Positions 28,198-37,669 of a DNA stretch of 56,788 nucleotides are shown here, piece by piece. The position numbers were made by a program, and so were the translations under genes. The notes beneath the pieces are model-generated. The model did no database searches. It saw only the letters and a program-made list of their open reading frames with translations, and had not been told where the DNA came from. The first letter of the stretch is position 1; each line of letters opens with the position of its first letter. This DNA is from Rhodospirillaceae bacterium (GTDB lineage: Bacteria; Pseudomonadota; Alphaproteobacteria; Rhodospirillales; Rhodospirillaceae): contig JABJAH010000017.1 in the NCBI GenBank assembly GCA_018666155.1, positions 1 to 56,788 of the forward strand, given 5' to 3'.

Positions 28198-29270
28198 TGG
28201 CTAAGCCCTCCCGCCAGGGTCGGCACATCAAGAGCGGCGAAACCGTAGTGGCGGAGCCACCGTAGATCACTGTCGTAGAATGTCCGCAGGTCTGGAATGC
28301 CGTACTTCAGCATCGCGATGCGTTCGACGCCGAGTCCAAACGCGAAGCCTTGATATTCGTCAGGATCGATACCGCAAGCACTGAGCACGTTGGGGTGAAC
28401 CATGCCGCAACCCAGAATCTCGAGCCAATCTGCGCCAGCGCCAATCTTTAGTTCGCCGTTCTCCCGCGAGCAGCCGATATCAACTTCTGCCGACGGTTCC
28501 GTGAACGGGAAATAAGAGGGACGGAACCGAGTGGGCAGCTCATCAAGCTCAAAGTACGCCTTGACGAATTCAATGATGCAGCTCTTGAGGTGACCCATAT
28601 GGATCGCCTTGTCGATCACCAACCCTTCGATCTGATGGAACATCGGCGTGTGGGTGATGTCATAGTCACAACGATATGTCCGGCCAGGGGCCAGAATACG
28701 GATCGGCGGCTTCTTATCCTGCATGACGCGCACTTGCACCGGCGACGTATGCGTCCTCAGTAAATGGCGCGTACCGCCAGGCTGACGCGGTAGGAAAAAC
28801 GTATCATGCATTTCCCGGGCTGGGTGATCTGGTGGAAAGTTCAAAGCCGTGAAGTTATGGAAATCGTCTTCGATGTCGGGGCCTTCGGCGACCTCAAACC
28901 CCATTGGGGCGAAAATCTCCACCACCTCTTCAATGGTCTGGCTGATCGGATGCAAGAGACCTTCAGTGACCGGCCGAACGGGCAGAGATACGTCCAAAGT
29001 TTCTGACGCTAAACGTGCCGAAATTTCACTCTCTTCTAAAACCGCTTTTTTGGCATCCAAAGCAGTGGCGACTTCGTCTTTAAGAACGTTGAAGGCCTGC
29101 CCGGCTGACTTTCGAGCTTCGGGGTCCATGCCACCCAAGCCCTTCATCATTGCCGTGATGCGGCCTTTTTTGCCAAGCGCACTGACCCGAACACCGTCAA
29201 GCGACGTTAGATCCGCTGCACCAGCGACCTCTGCCAGTAGCGCTTCACGAAGCTGTTCAAGTTGATCCAT
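28194..29270 (-). CDS. pheS: Phenylalanine--tRNA ligase alpha subunit
   Basis: This 358-residue catalytic alpha subunit has an N-terminal coiled-coil for tRNA binding (about 1-95) and then the class II core. Motif 1 lies around [21 protein letters not shown], motif 2 is [11 protein letters not shown] with [16 protein letters not shown], and motif 3 is [14 protein letters not shown]. It is preceded by a hairpin-rich 124-bp leader after rplT and is translationally coupled to pheT. Confidence 0.97.
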   Translation of the reverse strand: MDQLEQLREALLAEVAGAADLTSLDGVRVSALGKKGRITAMMKGLGGMDPEARKSAGQAFNVLKDEVATALDAKKAVLEESEISARLASETLDVSLPVRPVTEGLLHPISQTIEEVVEIFAPMGFEVAEGPDIEDDFHNFTALNFPPDHPAREMHDTFFLPRQPGGTRHLLRTHTSPVQVRVMQDKKPPIRILAPGRTYRCDYDITHTPMFHQIEGLVIDKAIHMGHLKSCIIEFVKAYFELDELPTRFRPSYFPFTEPSAEVDIGCSRENGELKIGAGADWLEILGCGMVHPNVLSACGIDPDEYQGFAFGLGVERIAMLKYGIPDLRTFYDSDLRWLRHYGFAALDVPTLAGGLSQ

Positions 29271-29310
29271 GTCTCTGTCTCGTTCCGAACGGGTTTAGGT
29301 CCATACCGAT

Positions 29311-29388
29311 AGGGGGGGCCGACCCTCTGGTGGCCCCCTCTGAGACATTCCTCTTGTGGGGTCGCCAGCACTCTATAAGAGCGCTGGC
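29311..29388 (-). promoter_or_regulatory. Two strong hairpins in the rplT-pheS gap
   Basis: On the minus strand, an 11-bp stem with a 3-base loop (29364-29388, one G-U pair) begins 6 bases after the rplT stop. A second stem built on GGGGGCC/GGCCCCC spans 29311-29340. Neither has a U-run, so they are not standard terminators. They could be a processing site, a partial attenuator between ribosomal-protein and synthetase genes, or part of a pheST leader. No Phe-rich leader peptide was found. Confidence 0.4.
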
Positions 29389-29394
29389 AAAGCC

Positions 29395-29751
29395 TTATCC
29401 GAGCGCCGACTGAGCCTGTTTGACCAAGCTCGCAAAAGTCTCGGGCTCACGAACAGCGATGTCAGCCAAAACCTTACGGTCCAATTCGACACCAGACTTC
29501 CGGAGCCCGTCCATAAATCGGGAATAGGTCATTCCGTGTTCCCGCACACCAGCATTGATACGCTGAATCCAGAGGGAGCGGAAATTACGCTTCTTAACCC
29601 GGCGGTCGCGATAGGCGTACTGCAGCCCCTTCTCGACCTTCTGTTTGGCGATGCGGAAGTTCTTTGAATTACGTCCCCGGTAGCCTTTGGCCGCCGACAA
29701 CACTTTTTTATGACGGGCGCGAGTGGTCACACCCCGTGATACACGTGACAT
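29395..29751 (-). CDS. rplT: Large-subunit ribosomal protein L20
   Basis: This 118-residue protein is of standard length and begins [18 protein letters not shown]. It has the basic N-terminal extension and the conserved [20 protein letters not shown] segment. It is essential for early 50S assembly, and in several bacteria it also represses the rpmI-rplT transcript by binding its leader. It follows rpmI by 12 bp. Confidence 0.98.
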   Translation of the reverse strand: MSRVSRGVTTRARHKKVLSAAKGYRGRNSKNFRIAKQKVEKGLQYAYRDRRVKKRNFRSLWIQRINAGVREHGMTYSRFMDGLRKSGVELDRKVLADIAVREPETFASLVKQAQSALG

Positions 29752-29763
29752 GGCTGACCTCCG

Positions 29764-29970
29764 TTACGACGATGTGCCGTAGGGCAGGAACTTCTTCACA
29801 ATCTTGGCGTCAGAACCCGCCAAGAGGAAAGATCCCCTCGCCTTACGTTTCATTTTTTGAGACTTGGATCCAAGGCAGTGACGCTTATAGGCGAAGTTGC
29901 CCTTCAGCTTGCCAGAACCAGTCGTACGGAAGCGCCGTTTCGTGGAGCTTTTCGTCTTCATTTTGGGCAT
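29764..29970 (-). CDS. rpmI: Large-subunit ribosomal protein L35
   Basis: This 68-residue basic protein (MPKMKTKSSTKRRFRTTGSG...KRKARGSFLL) is of standard length. A GAGGGATC ribosome site precedes the ATG. The gap to infC (204 bp) is larger than the other spacings in the cluster and contains two compact hairpins, which is where an L20-responsive leader would be expected. Confidence 0.97.
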   Translation of the reverse strand: MPKMKTKSSTKRRFRTTGSGKLKGNFAYKRHCLGSKSQKMKRKARGSFLLAGSDAKIVKKFLPYGTSS

Positions 29971-30007
29971 TTTTGATCCCTCGAATTAGAGTTCTTATCA
30001 TGACGGA

Positions 30008-30034
30008 TGGGCATGCCCAGGCACTCGAAGTGCC
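30008..30034 (-). promoter_or_regulatory. Paired hairpins upstream of rpmI
   Basis: In the 204-bp infC-rpmI gap, about 40 bases before the rpmI start, a 6-bp stem with a UCG loop (30020-30034, GGCACT/AGTGCC) directly abuts the palindrome TGGGCATGCCCA (30008-30019). The position suits a ribosomal-protein leader or a processing site. On the plus strand the first stem is followed by TTTT, but no plus-strand gene ends here. The role is inferred from location only. Confidence 0.35.
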
Positions 30035-30174
30035 TTTTGCCGGACCGTCTTTGGCCTTAAATTTAAGGCATCCACACAGCTATTAACTGAGCGGAAGTCG
30101 GGGCTTATACAGGGTGAAAGCGGGCTTTGCAAGCCACAGAGCGGGCCGAAAAGCCAAAGAAATCAAGGCCTACA

Positions 30175-30711
30175 CTACCGAGGAGCCACCACCATCACCA
30201 TCTGACGGCCTTCCATTTTAGGCTCCTGCTCGACCTTCGCGATCTCTTCAGTGTCAGATTTGACGCGCTTGAGAACGTTTACACCCAATTCCTGGTGGGC
30301 CATTTCCCGTCCGCGAAAGCGCAAAGTGACCTTAACTTTGTCTCCATCGTCGAGAAAACGGCGCATATTACGCATTTTCACGTCGTAATCATGGTCGTCG
30401 ATATTGGGCCGAAGCTTGATCTCTTTGACATCGATGACCTTCTGCTTCTTTTTGGCCTCGTTCTTCTTTTTCTGGGCTTCGTATTTAAACTTGCCGTAAT
30501 CGAGGATTTTACAGACCGGCGGATCGGCATTGGGCGAAATCTCAACCAAGTCCAGTCCAGCCTCATCGGCGTGGCCCATGGCCTCGGTGGTGGTCACAAC
30601 TCCAATATTTTCGCCTTCGGCTCCAATCAAACGTACATTCGGCACATCAATGGCCTCGTTGACGCGCGGTCCACCCTTGGACGGCGGCGTCGTCATCATC
30701 GGTCTAGCTAT
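30175..30711 (-). CDS. infC: Translation initiation factor IF-3 (probable AUA start)
   Basis: IF-3 binds 30S subunits and checks initiator tRNA and start codons. The core is complete: [17 protein letters not shown] at the N-domain start, the [16 protein letters not shown] linker, and the C-domain [21 protein letters not shown]. The nearest ATG (30699) lies too far from the only Shine-Dalgarno (AGGAG, 30724-30720). Four codons upstream, the codon ATA (30711-30709) sits 8 bases after AGGAG and gives (M)[10 protein letters not shown], like the M-A-R-P starts of related IF-3s. infC genes commonly use rare start codons (AUU, AUA, AUC, CUG) for autoregulation, so I take ATA as the start, giving 178 residues. 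Confidence 0.9.
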   Translation of the reverse strand: MARPMMTTPPSKGGPRVNEAIDVPNVRLIGAEGENIGVVTTTEAMGHADEAGLDLVEISPNADPPVCKILDYGKFKYEAQKKKNEAKKKQKVIDVKEIKLRPNIDDHDYDVKMRNMRRFLDDGDKVKVTLRFRGREMAHQELGVNVLKRVKSDTEEIAKVEQEPKMEGRQMVMVVAPR

Positions 30712-30729
30712 GAACGAATCTCCTCTTTC
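30709..30729 (-). promoter_or_regulatory. infC ribosome binding site and non-canonical AUA start
   Basis: On the minus strand the order is GAAAGAGGAG, 8 bases, ATA GCT AGA CCG, then ATG ATG. The strong Shine-Dalgarno fits the ATA codon and not the ATG pair 12 bases further on. An abnormal start lets IF-3 reject its own message when abundant, the known infC autoregulation. Confidence 0.7.
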
Positions 30730-30827
30730 AATTTTCAGTAAATCGTAGCCATCGCACTCAGGGTTTTACTGCCCGGCCATTTGAAGGCCAGATCATATCC
30801 CTTGTTTGTAGATGGTCCACGCGTCCC

Positions 30828-32783
30828 TTATGAGCCGGGCACGGCCGCCTCGCGGGCGAGTGTATCGGTTGCCTCTGCAAGGGCAAGGATTTCTTGGGTT
30901 TTTCCGCCCAGGCGCCGAAGAGCAACGGCCTGGGCCTCAGCTTCTTTTTGGCCGACAACGGCAATAACCGGCACTTTGGCCAGAGAATGCTCTCGTATCT
31001 TATAATTGATCTTTTCGTTGCGGACGTCCGTTTCCACGCGAAGACCTTTGGCCTTCAACGCTTCCGCGACCTCGGCCGCATAGGCATCAGCGTCTGACGT
31101 AATTGTTGTGACCACCACCTGAACTGGCGCAAGCCATAGCGGTAGCTTACCCGCATAGTTTTCGATCAATATTCCAATAAAGCGCTCGAGACTGCCAAGA
31201 ATCGCGCGATGAAGCATCACCGGACGATGTTTTTCACCGTCCCGCCCGATATACGACGCATCGAGTCGTTCCGGCAGCACAAAATCCAGCTGGATTGTGC
31301 CGCATTGCCACGTCCGGCCAATTGCGTCTTTGAGATGGAACTCAAGCTTGGGTCCGTAAAATGCGCCTTCCCCAGGGGTGGTCTCATAGTCGAGATTGGC
31401 CGCCTGGACCGCAGCCTCTAGAGCAGCCTCGGCGCGGTCCCAGGTCGCGTCTTCGCCAGCACGAACCTCTGGGCGCGTCGCCAACTTCACTTCCAATTCG
31501 TCGAAACCGAGATCCTTGTAGACGGACTGCAGTAAGGCACAAAAAGCCGTCGTTTCTTCCGTCACCTGGCTTTCTTCGCAAAAGATATGTGCATCATCTT
31601 GAGTCATCTGGCGTACGCGCATCAAGCCGTGCAAAGCCCCATGGGGTTCATTGCGGTGACAACACCCAAATTCCGCCATGCGGAGCGGAAGATCGCGATA
31701 ACTGCGAATGTCATTCTTATAAATCTGCACATGTGCCGGGCAGTTCATCGGCTTGATCGCCATAAGTTTGGAATCGTTTGACAGGACCGGTGCGTCATCG
31801 TCCGTGCTTGGAATTTCATCGGGCACGACAAACATGTTTTCACGGAACTTGGACCAGTGACCGGATTGTTCCCAAAACGTTGAATTAAGGAGCTGAGGCG
31901 TTTTCACTTCAACATAACCGGCGCCGTCTAGACGATGTCGAATATAGCTCTCTAGGGCGAGCCAGATCGTGTAACCCTTGGGATGCCAAAAAACAGAACC
32001 CTGAGCTTCCTCTTGCAAGTGGAAGAGGTCCATCTCGCGACCGAGTATACGATGATCACGCTTCTCAGCTTCTTCCAGCATCAGAAGGTGGGCTTTGAGC
32101 TGCTTCTCGGTGGCCCAACAGGTGCCGTAGATTCTCTGCAACATCTCGTTGCGGTGGTCGCCACGCCAATAGGCACCGGCCAGCTTCATCAGCTTAAAAG
32201 CTTTTCCCAGCTTGCCCGTCGACGGCAGATGAGGGCCACGGCAGAGATCGAGCCAACTCCCCTGCCTGTAGACGCTGATGTCTTCGCCTACCGGTAAATC
32301 CTGAATGATCTCCGCTTTATACGTTTCACCAGCCTCACTGAAGTGGCGGATCGCGTCTTCGCGATCCCATACTTCACGCACGATTTCTTCGTCACGGTCG
32401 ACGATCTCGGCCATTCGACGCTCGATCTTCTCGAAGTCATCAAGGGAAAATGGCTTTTCCCGCGCGAAGTCATAGAAAAAGCCATTCTCAATCACCGGGC
32501 CGATTGTGACTTGAGTATCAGGAAACAGATCTTGGACGGCCTCAGCCATCACATGCGCCGCGTCATGCCGAAGCAGCTCCAATCCGTCTTCATCCTTACC
32601 CGTCACGATAGAGACGCTGGCGTCTTCCGTGATTTCAGTTGCCAGATCAGTCATTTCACCGTTGAGGCGAATAGCCAGCGCTGCTTTCGCAAGGCCGGGA
32701 CCGATATCTGCAGCCAGCACAGCGCCGGTCACAGAGCCTGGAAAGCTCCGGACGCTACCGTCTGGCAGGGTGATGGCAACCAT
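30828..32783 (-). CDS. thrS: Threonine--tRNA ligase
   Basis: This 651-residue class II synthetase has an N-terminal TGS domain (about 1-60) and an editing domain with the [12 protein letters not shown] zinc-type motif (about 72-83). The catalytic core contains [17 protein letters not shown] and [16 protein letters not shown], and the C-terminal anticodon-binding domain is about 545-645. It is the first gene of the translation cluster. Its start is 64 bp downstream of the glycosyltransferase stop, so the promoter may lie upstream in that unit. Confidence 0.97.
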   Translation of the reverse strand: MVAITLPDGSVRSFPGSVTGAVLAADIGPGLAKAALAIRLNGEMTDLATEITEDASVSIVTGKDEDGLELLRHDAAHVMAEAVQDLFPDTQVTIGPVIENGFFYDFAREKPFSLDDFEKIERRMAEIVDRDEEIVREVWDREDAIRHFSEAGETYKAEIIQDLPVGEDISVYRQGSWLDLCRGPHLPSTGKLGKAFKLMKLAGAYWRGDHRNEMLQRIYGTCWATEKQLKAHLLMLEEAEKRDHRILGREMDLFHLQEEAQGSVFWHPKGYTIWLALESYIRHRLDGAGYVEVKTPQLLNSTFWEQSGHWSKFRENMFVVPDEIPSTDDDAPVLSNDSKLMAIKPMNCPAHVQIYKNDIRSYRDLPLRMAEFGCCHRNEPHGALHGLMRVRQMTQDDAHIFCEESQVTEETTAFCALLQSVYKDLGFDELEVKLATRPEVRAGEDATWDRAEAALEAAVQAANLDYETTPGEGAFYGPKLEFHLKDAIGRTWQCGTIQLDFVLPERLDASYIGRDGEKHRPVMLHRAILGSLERFIGILIENYAGKLPLWLAPVQVVVTTITSDADAYAAEVAEALKAKGLRVETDVRNEKINYKIREHSLAKVPVIAVVGQKEAEAQAVALRRLGGKTQEILALAEATDTLAREAAVPGS

Positions 32784-32847
32784 GGGAATCCCTTTGCGTA
32801 TTATAAGGTTTCAAAGCGGGCGCAATCTACGGCGATAGGCTGCCAAG

Positions 32848-33816
32848 TCAAGCAGCGGAACCCGCATCAAGCCGCTGCATCACTTCGGGGGCCGTGATCG
32901 CCGCCAAGTCATGTCGACGTAGAATAGTGACGTCTGGGCCACGATGACCAGCCAAAGCAGCGTCAGAACCAGGATCATACAGCACGATACTTCTGCACCC
33001 GGCTGCGCTGATGAGGCGCATCAAGCCATTATCGTTGCCAACCGCCGAAACAGCCGCCCATGCCAGAAAAACAACCTCCACATGAGACGCCTTACCGCAG
33101 AGGTCAACAGCATCGGGAACCGAATCAAGAACTGCCTCTCGAATGGGATCCGCCGCGGTTTCGCCGACGAGTACAGCACGATTGCCACGGGCCGTGATGA
33201 GCTCCGCCAACTCCATGCAGCGGGCCGGCGTCCACTGCGCGCCATTGGCCTCACACGCATCGACCGTAATCAATACGAATGGTTCGCTTAGAGAGATCGG
33301 CAACGAGAAAGTCCCGACTGAGCGCGAGACCCAAGCCAAGCTCACCGGCGGATTGTCTTCAAGGCCAGCGTGAACCAACTGGTCCATCATCCGATCACTG
33401 ACATGCATCGAGAGCCGATCAGGGTTGTCATGGGGTAGCGCGCACCCTTTCGCCGTCCCACACCACCGCACCGGCGTATCAAGGCCGAATTTCTGGCGCC
33501 AGGTTTTACTGGATTGATACAGTCGGTCGGTACGCGACGACGTATCAAGGTCATAGACGATCGACCAAGGCCGCTCTCGCACCAGACCATGTAAGCCCCC
33601 CGCACGACCGGCCTCGGTTTCAATGACATCGAAATAGGGTGCGACGGCGGCAAAGCTAGACAACTCGGCATCTGTCAGGAGCGTGATACGAGCACCGCTA
33701 TGAAACATGCGAATGGCCGCGAACGCGCTCAAGGCTTGGACAAAGGCGCCGATCCCGCCGGTACGAATGACCAAAATAGAATCAGGGCCATCGGGCTCAG
33801 GTGGTTTGTGTTCCAA
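32848..33816 (-). CDS. Glycosyltransferase family 9 (heptosyltransferase-like)
   Basis: This 322-residue protein has the GT9/ADP-heptose:LPS heptosyltransferase layout. It begins ILVIRTGGIGAFVQALSAFAAIR in place of the usual GDxxL element, has a central FVLITVDACEANGAQWTPARCMELAEL, and ends in a C-terminal donor site with the conserved VGNDNGLMRLISAAGC. Members transfer heptose or related sugars to the LPS inner core. It starts 3 bp after the GT4 gene, so the two form a glycosylation pair. Confidence 0.82.
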   Translation of the reverse strand: MEHKPPEPDGPDSILVIRTGGIGAFVQALSAFAAIRMFHSGARITLLTDAELSSFAAVAPYFDVIETEAGRAGGLHGLVRERPWSIVYDLDTSSRTDRLYQSSKTWRQKFGLDTPVRWCGTAKGCALPHDNPDRLSMHVSDRMMDQLVHAGLEDNPPVSLAWVSRSVGTFSLPISLSEPFVLITVDACEANGAQWTPARCMELAELITARGNRAVLVGETAADPIREAVLDSVPDAVDLCGKASHVEVVFLAWAAVSAVGNDNGLMRLISAAGCRSIVLYDPGSDAALAGHRGPDVTILRRHDLAAITAPEVMQRLDAGSAA

Positions 33817-33819
33817 AAC

Positions 33820-35022
33820 CTATACCGCGCCTTTGGATCGCGTTGATACAAGGTCTTCATATACCGCGAGCGTCGCCGACGTCATCATGTCCCGATCGAA
33901 GTGTTCCGCGATGTGAGACCTCGCCTGGGCGGCCAGTTCATCGCGCCGCTCCGCCGGGACGCCGAGCGCTTGCTCAAGAGCTCCGGCGAGCGAGGGCGCA
34001 TCTCCTGGCGTAAACAGCCAGCCGGTTACACCCGGCAATAGAATTTCAGGAGCAGCGCCGTGGGCTGGCGCAACGACAGGCCGACCCATCGCCTGCCCTT
34101 CTGCAACGATCCGCCCGAACGCTTCGGGACGTGTCGACGCTGAAACAATCACATCCGTCATCATGTAAGCAGCCACAATATCGCGACAATCTTCAATAAT
34201 TTGGACGTGACCATCTAATCCGGTCGACGCCAACTTGGTCTCGACCCGTTGCCGGTAGGAGGACCCTCTCGAACCAGGGCCAACCATAAGACACCTAAGT
34301 CCGTCATGAAGCCGGCCAGATTTTTTCAGAACCGATAGAGCATCTATGAGTAATCCCTGCCCCTTCCAGCTCGTCAAACGGCCCGGAAGCATAATCACCG
34401 GTCCATCATCGGGCAGTCGCCATTCCGTCGCCAATCTAACCATACGGGCCGACGAGACCGTGTCCGGATCAAAAACCGACAGGTCGACTCCACGCGGTAT
34501 GAGTCTCAGCCGACTTTCGTCTACGCCATACTCACGAATGAGGTGGTCAGCGATAAATTTTGAAATCGCGATAACCGGCTCACCGCGTGCCATCACCCGG
34601 TTGTAGAGCTTTTTGAGTCCGAATGGCCCAAGCCCGTAGACACCGTGGAAGGTTGTGACAAACGGTGTGTTGGTCCGGTTCGCCGCTACGAACGCACTCC
34701 ATGCGGGCGCGCGGGACCGCGCGTGCACCAGCGACACCGACCTGTGGGTGATGAGATCAGATAGCGCTGCGGCATTCTGGCGGATAACGCGCGGAGACTT
34801 CGAAGCAAGCGGCAAGGTTATGTGTTCGGCACCGACACGGACCAATTCGCGCACATGCGGGCCACCTTGGGAGGCGACAAGCGACCGCCATCCAGCCGCC
34901 GTTAGCGCCTCGGCCACCTCGATCGTGCCGCGTTCGACGCCGCCGGTACCCATTGCCGGAAGGACTTGAAGGCACACTTTGGCGGTGTGGCGGGAGATGA
35001 GTTCGGTGGTAGTGTTCGGCAC
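33820..35022 (-). CDS. Glycosyltransferase family 4 (group 1)
   Basis: This 400-residue GT-B enzyme has an N-terminal acceptor domain starting VLPAMGTGGVERGTIEVAEAL and a C-terminal donor domain with VIMLPGRLTSWKGQGLLIDAL. It carries the EX7E motif (EAFGRIVAE) typical of retaining GT4 enzymes, followed by GRPVVAPAHGAAPEIL. The start is GTG 35022, since no ATG lies upstream of the conserved N-terminus. It probably acts in LPS or other envelope glycan assembly with the downstream GT9. It is divergent from the hydrolase at 35093. Confidence 0.88.
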   Translation of the reverse strand: MPNTTTELISRHTAKVCLQVLPAMGTGGVERGTIEVAEALTAAGWRSLVASQGGPHVRELVRVGAEHITLPLASKSPRVIRQNAAALSDLITHRSVSLVHARSRAPAWSAFVAANRTNTPFVTTFHGVYGLGPFGLKKLYNRVMARGEPVIAISKFIADHLIREYGVDESRLRLIPRGVDLSVFDPDTVSSARMVRLATEWRLPDDGPVIMLPGRLTSWKGQGLLIDALSVLKKSGRLHDGLRCLMVGPGSRGSSYRQRVETKLASTGLDGHVQIIEDCRDIVAAYMMTDVIVSASTRPEAFGRIVAEGQAMGRPVVAPAHGAAPEILLPGVTGWLFTPGDAPSLAGALEQALGVPAERRDELAAQARSHIAEHFDRDMMTSATLAVYEDLVSTRSKGAV

Positions 35023-35092
35023 CTTATGGCTTAACCGGTTTGTGGCGCAGACGGCGCGTTGGAGACCTTCACAGAAAGAACGCTCGGTTCCG

Positions 35093-35869
35093 ATGAATGG
35101 ATCAGATAACTCTCAAAAAAACATCCTAACACGCTCCGATGGAGCGACAATTGCCTATGACCAAATCTCTGGAGACGGACCTGGGGTGATTTTTCTCCAC
35201 GGACTGAAATCCGACCGGCGTGGAACAAAGGCTGCCCACTTGCTGAAGTACTGCGAAGCGTCCGATCAACCCTTTATCACCTTTGATATGTTTGGCCATG
35301 GTGACTCGTCGGGAGACTTCGTCGATGGATCGATCTCACGCTGGACCGACGACGCCTTAGCCGTCATCGATGCTCTGACGGAAGGCCCTCAGGTCTTAAT
35401 CGGCTCCAGTATGGGCGGGTGGGTGATGCTGAAAACTGCCCTTGCCCGGCCCGACCGAATAAAGGGGCTCATCGGCATTGCGGCCGCTCCTGATTTTACC
35501 GAGACTCTGATTTGGGGCTCTCTGTCCCAGGACCAACGGGAGTCGGTTATGACGACAGGTCGCCTTGAGATGCCCAGTGTGTATCAAGAAGAACCCTACG
35601 ATATCGGCCTTACACTCATCGAAGACGGCCGATCCAATTTACTCTTGAATAAGCCCATTTCCTTTTCGGGGCCCGTACGACTCCTTCACGGTCTGACCGA
35701 CGATGACGTCCCTTGGCAGGTGAGCGTGACAACGGCCGAACACCTGACGGGCGAAGATGTCACCGTTACTCTAGTTAAAGATGGAAAACACAACTTGTCT
35801 CGCCCCGACGATCTTGATCTCCTTACGGAAACGCTCGAATCCATTCTTGCCAAGGTCACCGACCAATGA
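35093..35869 (+). CDS. Alpha/beta hydrolase (ABHD10-like serine hydrolase)
   Basis: This protein has about 258 residues from ATG 35093; the longer frame upstream overlaps the divergent gene's promoter region. The fold elements are VIFLHGLKSDRRGTKA, the nucleophile motif IGSSMGGW, the acidic LLHGLTDDDVPW and the His in DGKHNLS. This pattern resembles the ABHD10/palmitoyl-thioesterase-like group. No signal peptide is present. Its stop overlaps the next gene in ATGA, so it heads a three-gene unit with a small protein and a TPR protein. Confidence 0.85.
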   Translation: MNGSDNSQKNILTRSDGATIAYDQISGDGPGVIFLHGLKSDRRGTKAAHLLKYCEASDQPFITFDMFGHGDSSGDFVDGSISRWTDDALAVIDALTEGPQVLIGSSMGGWVMLKTALARPDRIKGLIGIAAAPDFTETLIWGSLSQDQRESVMTTGRLEMPSVYQEEPYDIGLTLIEDGRSNLLLNKPISFSGPVRLLHGLTDDDVPWQVSVTTAEHLTGEDVTVTLVKDGKHNLSRPDDLDLLTETLESILAKVTDQ

Positions 35870-36180
35870 AATCGCCCGACCCCAATGTTCAGAAGGCGCT
35901 AGACGTTCTCAACGACGCGCTAACCCGCGACCCGATGGCACTGACCCAACTCGTCAACGCCCGGGTGTCATGCACTGAGAAGCTAACCAAACACAAATCT
36001 GTTCAGACCGGCATGTACAGTGGCGACCATAAAGTTGGTGTTCTTGGTTTGATCAACGGCATCCTGGGTTACAAGCTGGGTGGCATCGGCGCCGAAGGCG
36101 ATGTCGATCCAAAAACCGGGCGCCTTGTCCGAGTGCGCCGTTTTGTCCACACCAAAGCGGGGTTAGATGTCCGCTCATAA
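35866..36180 (+). CDS. Small conserved protein of unknown function
   Basis: This 104-residue soluble protein contains the stretch LVNARVSCTEKLTKH and a Gly-rich GVLGLINGILGYKLGGIG element near residues 60-78. Comparable small proteins occur in phage and bacterial genomes, but I cannot assign a function. It is coupled by ATGA to the upstream hydrolase and overlaps the following TPR gene by 15 bp. That is strong evidence that it is translated. Confidence 0.7.
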   Translation: MKSPDPNVQKALDVLNDALTRDPMALTQLVNARVSCTEKLTKHKSVQTGMYSGDHKVGVLGLINGILGYKLGGIGAEGDVDPKTGRLVRVRRFVHTKAGLDVRS

Positions 36181-36958
36181 GTTCTCTGTTCTACTTGCCT
36201 GCATCGTCTGGGGTGGCACTGCCATTGCACAAGACAGCGCATCCACAACCCTACTCGATACGTCCATCGTCGCAGACAATCTCGAAGACACTTACACGCG
36301 CTGCCTCACCGCCGCCCAACAAGACCCCGAAGAGGGAATGGAAATGGCGTTACGCTGGAAGCGACTAACCGGCGGAGAACCTGCCGAGCATTGCCAGGCA
36401 ATCGCCCTCTTGGGATTAGGCGATGTGGAAGAAGCCGCTAAACGCCTAGAAAAACTGGCGGATCAACCAACGGCCATGGCGCCCGTGCGGGCGGGGCTTT
36501 ATGCCCAGGCGGCGCAAGCCTGGATGGAAAGCACAGCCTACGACCGAGCACTCGTCGCTCTAAATAAATCAGCGAGCCTGAAACCAGAAGACGCAGGCCT
36601 GTTTCTGGACCGAGCTCTCATTCACGCAGCTCTCCAGGACTATTGGTCCGCAGTAGACGATCTCAACCGCGTTATTGATCGCGAGCCTAGAGCTATAGAC
36701 GCCCTAATATTGCGGGGCAGCGCATACCGCCAGCTTGAGGTCACGGATCTCGCTAAAGACGACATTGATCGCGCGTTAGCCGCCCAGCCCTACAATATTG
36801 ATGCACTGTTAGAACGCAGCTTGCTGGCACGGGACAGCGGCGACAAAACCGGGGCAAGGCTGGCCTGGATCAAAATTTTAGAACTAGAGCCGAATTCCGC
36901 GGTCGCCGATGTTGTCCGCCGACACATTGAAGAGATGGATTTGGTTCCAGACCCCTAG
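36167..36958 (+). CDS. Exported tetratricopeptide-repeat protein
   Basis: This 263-residue protein has a signal peptide (MSAHKFSVLLACIVWGGTAIAQ) followed by TPR-type helical repeats. Clear units are around AQAAQAWMESTAYDRALVAL, AGLFLDRALIHAALQDYWSA and DALILRGSAYRQLEVTDLA, with a further unit near the end. It is probably a periplasmic scaffold. It overlaps the small protein upstream and is convergent (4-bp overlap) with the GST gene. Confidence 0.82.
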   Translation: MSAHKFSVLLACIVWGGTAIAQDSASTTLLDTSIVADNLEDTYTRCLTAAQQDPEEGMEMALRWKRLTGGEPAEHCQAIALLGLGDVEEAAKRLEKLADQPTAMAPVRAGLYAQAAQAWMESTAYDRALVALNKSASLKPEDAGLFLDRALIHAALQDYWSAVDDLNRVIDREPRAIDALILRGSAYRQLEVTDLAKDDIDRALAAQPYNIDALLERSLLARDSGDKTGARLAWIKILELEPNSAVADVVRRHIEEMDLVPDP

Positions 36959-37623
36959 AAATCCAAATCTGCATAGACAGCGGCCGGGGCCACGCCTGGG
37001 AACATTTCCGATAATAGGGGCCTAAAGCTTGGGCGGGACTTTAACCGCACGTACCATTCTTTTGCCAAAGGATGATCCGACCACGGTACGTCGGCGGTGT
37101 AGTCGACCAGTGAGATATGCGCACCGGCTGCGAGATCGGCCAGTGACAATGCATCACCCGCAAGCCAACTGCGTCGATCCGTTAGCCACGCAATGTATTC
37201 AAGATGTGCATGGATGTTTTCCCGGCCCGCCCGCATAGCTCGTGAATCGGGGACCTCGCCAAGCGCAACACGCTTGTAGAGTTTTTCGCCGGCAAGAAAC
37301 TGCGTGACCTCGGTGCAGAACTTACTATCGAACCAGTCGACCAAGCGCCGTGTTTCGGCACGCGCTTTCGGGGTGGCCCCCAACAATGACACCTCGGGAC
37401 TCTCATCTTCGAGGTACTCACAAATGACTCGGCCACCGCAGATGATTTCACCATCTTCCTCAACCAACACAGGAACATCCCCCGAAGGATTGAGGGAAAG
37501 CAAATCGCCGCGACGCAACCAATAAGGTTCTTCTCGTTCGTCGGCGACCAGATGCTTCTCGTTCATCGCCAATCTGACGAGGCGCGACTGTGTGGACAAA
37601 GGGTGATGATAAAGGGTGCGCAT
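36955..37623 (-). CDS. Glutathione S-transferase family protein
   Basis: This protein of about 222 residues starts at ATG 37623 (an in-frame TTG lies two codons upstream). It has an N-terminal thioredoxin-fold domain (TLYHHPLSTQSRLVRLAMNEK, NPSGDVPVLVEEDGEIICGGRVICEYLED). The C-terminal all-helical domain has SLADLAAGAHISLVDY, the N-capping Asp motif. The Ser/Thr-type N-terminal residue (S10) is a candidate for glutathione activation. It starts 40 bp after yejF and could belong to the same transcript. The substrate is unknown. Confidence 0.87.
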   Translation of the reverse strand: MRTLYHHPLSTQSRLVRLAMNEKHLVADEREEPYWLRRGDLLSLNPSGDVPVLVEEDGEIICGGRVICEYLEDESPEVSLLGATPKARAETRRLVDWFDSKFCTEVTQFLAGEKLYKRVALGEVPDSRAMRAGRENIHAHLEYIAWLTDRRSWLAGDALSLADLAAGAHISLVDYTADVPWSDHPLAKEWYVRLKSRPSFRPLLSEMFPGVAPAAVYADLDF

Positions 37624-37669
37624 AGACAATGTTTAGGCGATTGAAGGACAGGCTGCCAGCATAAGCGTG

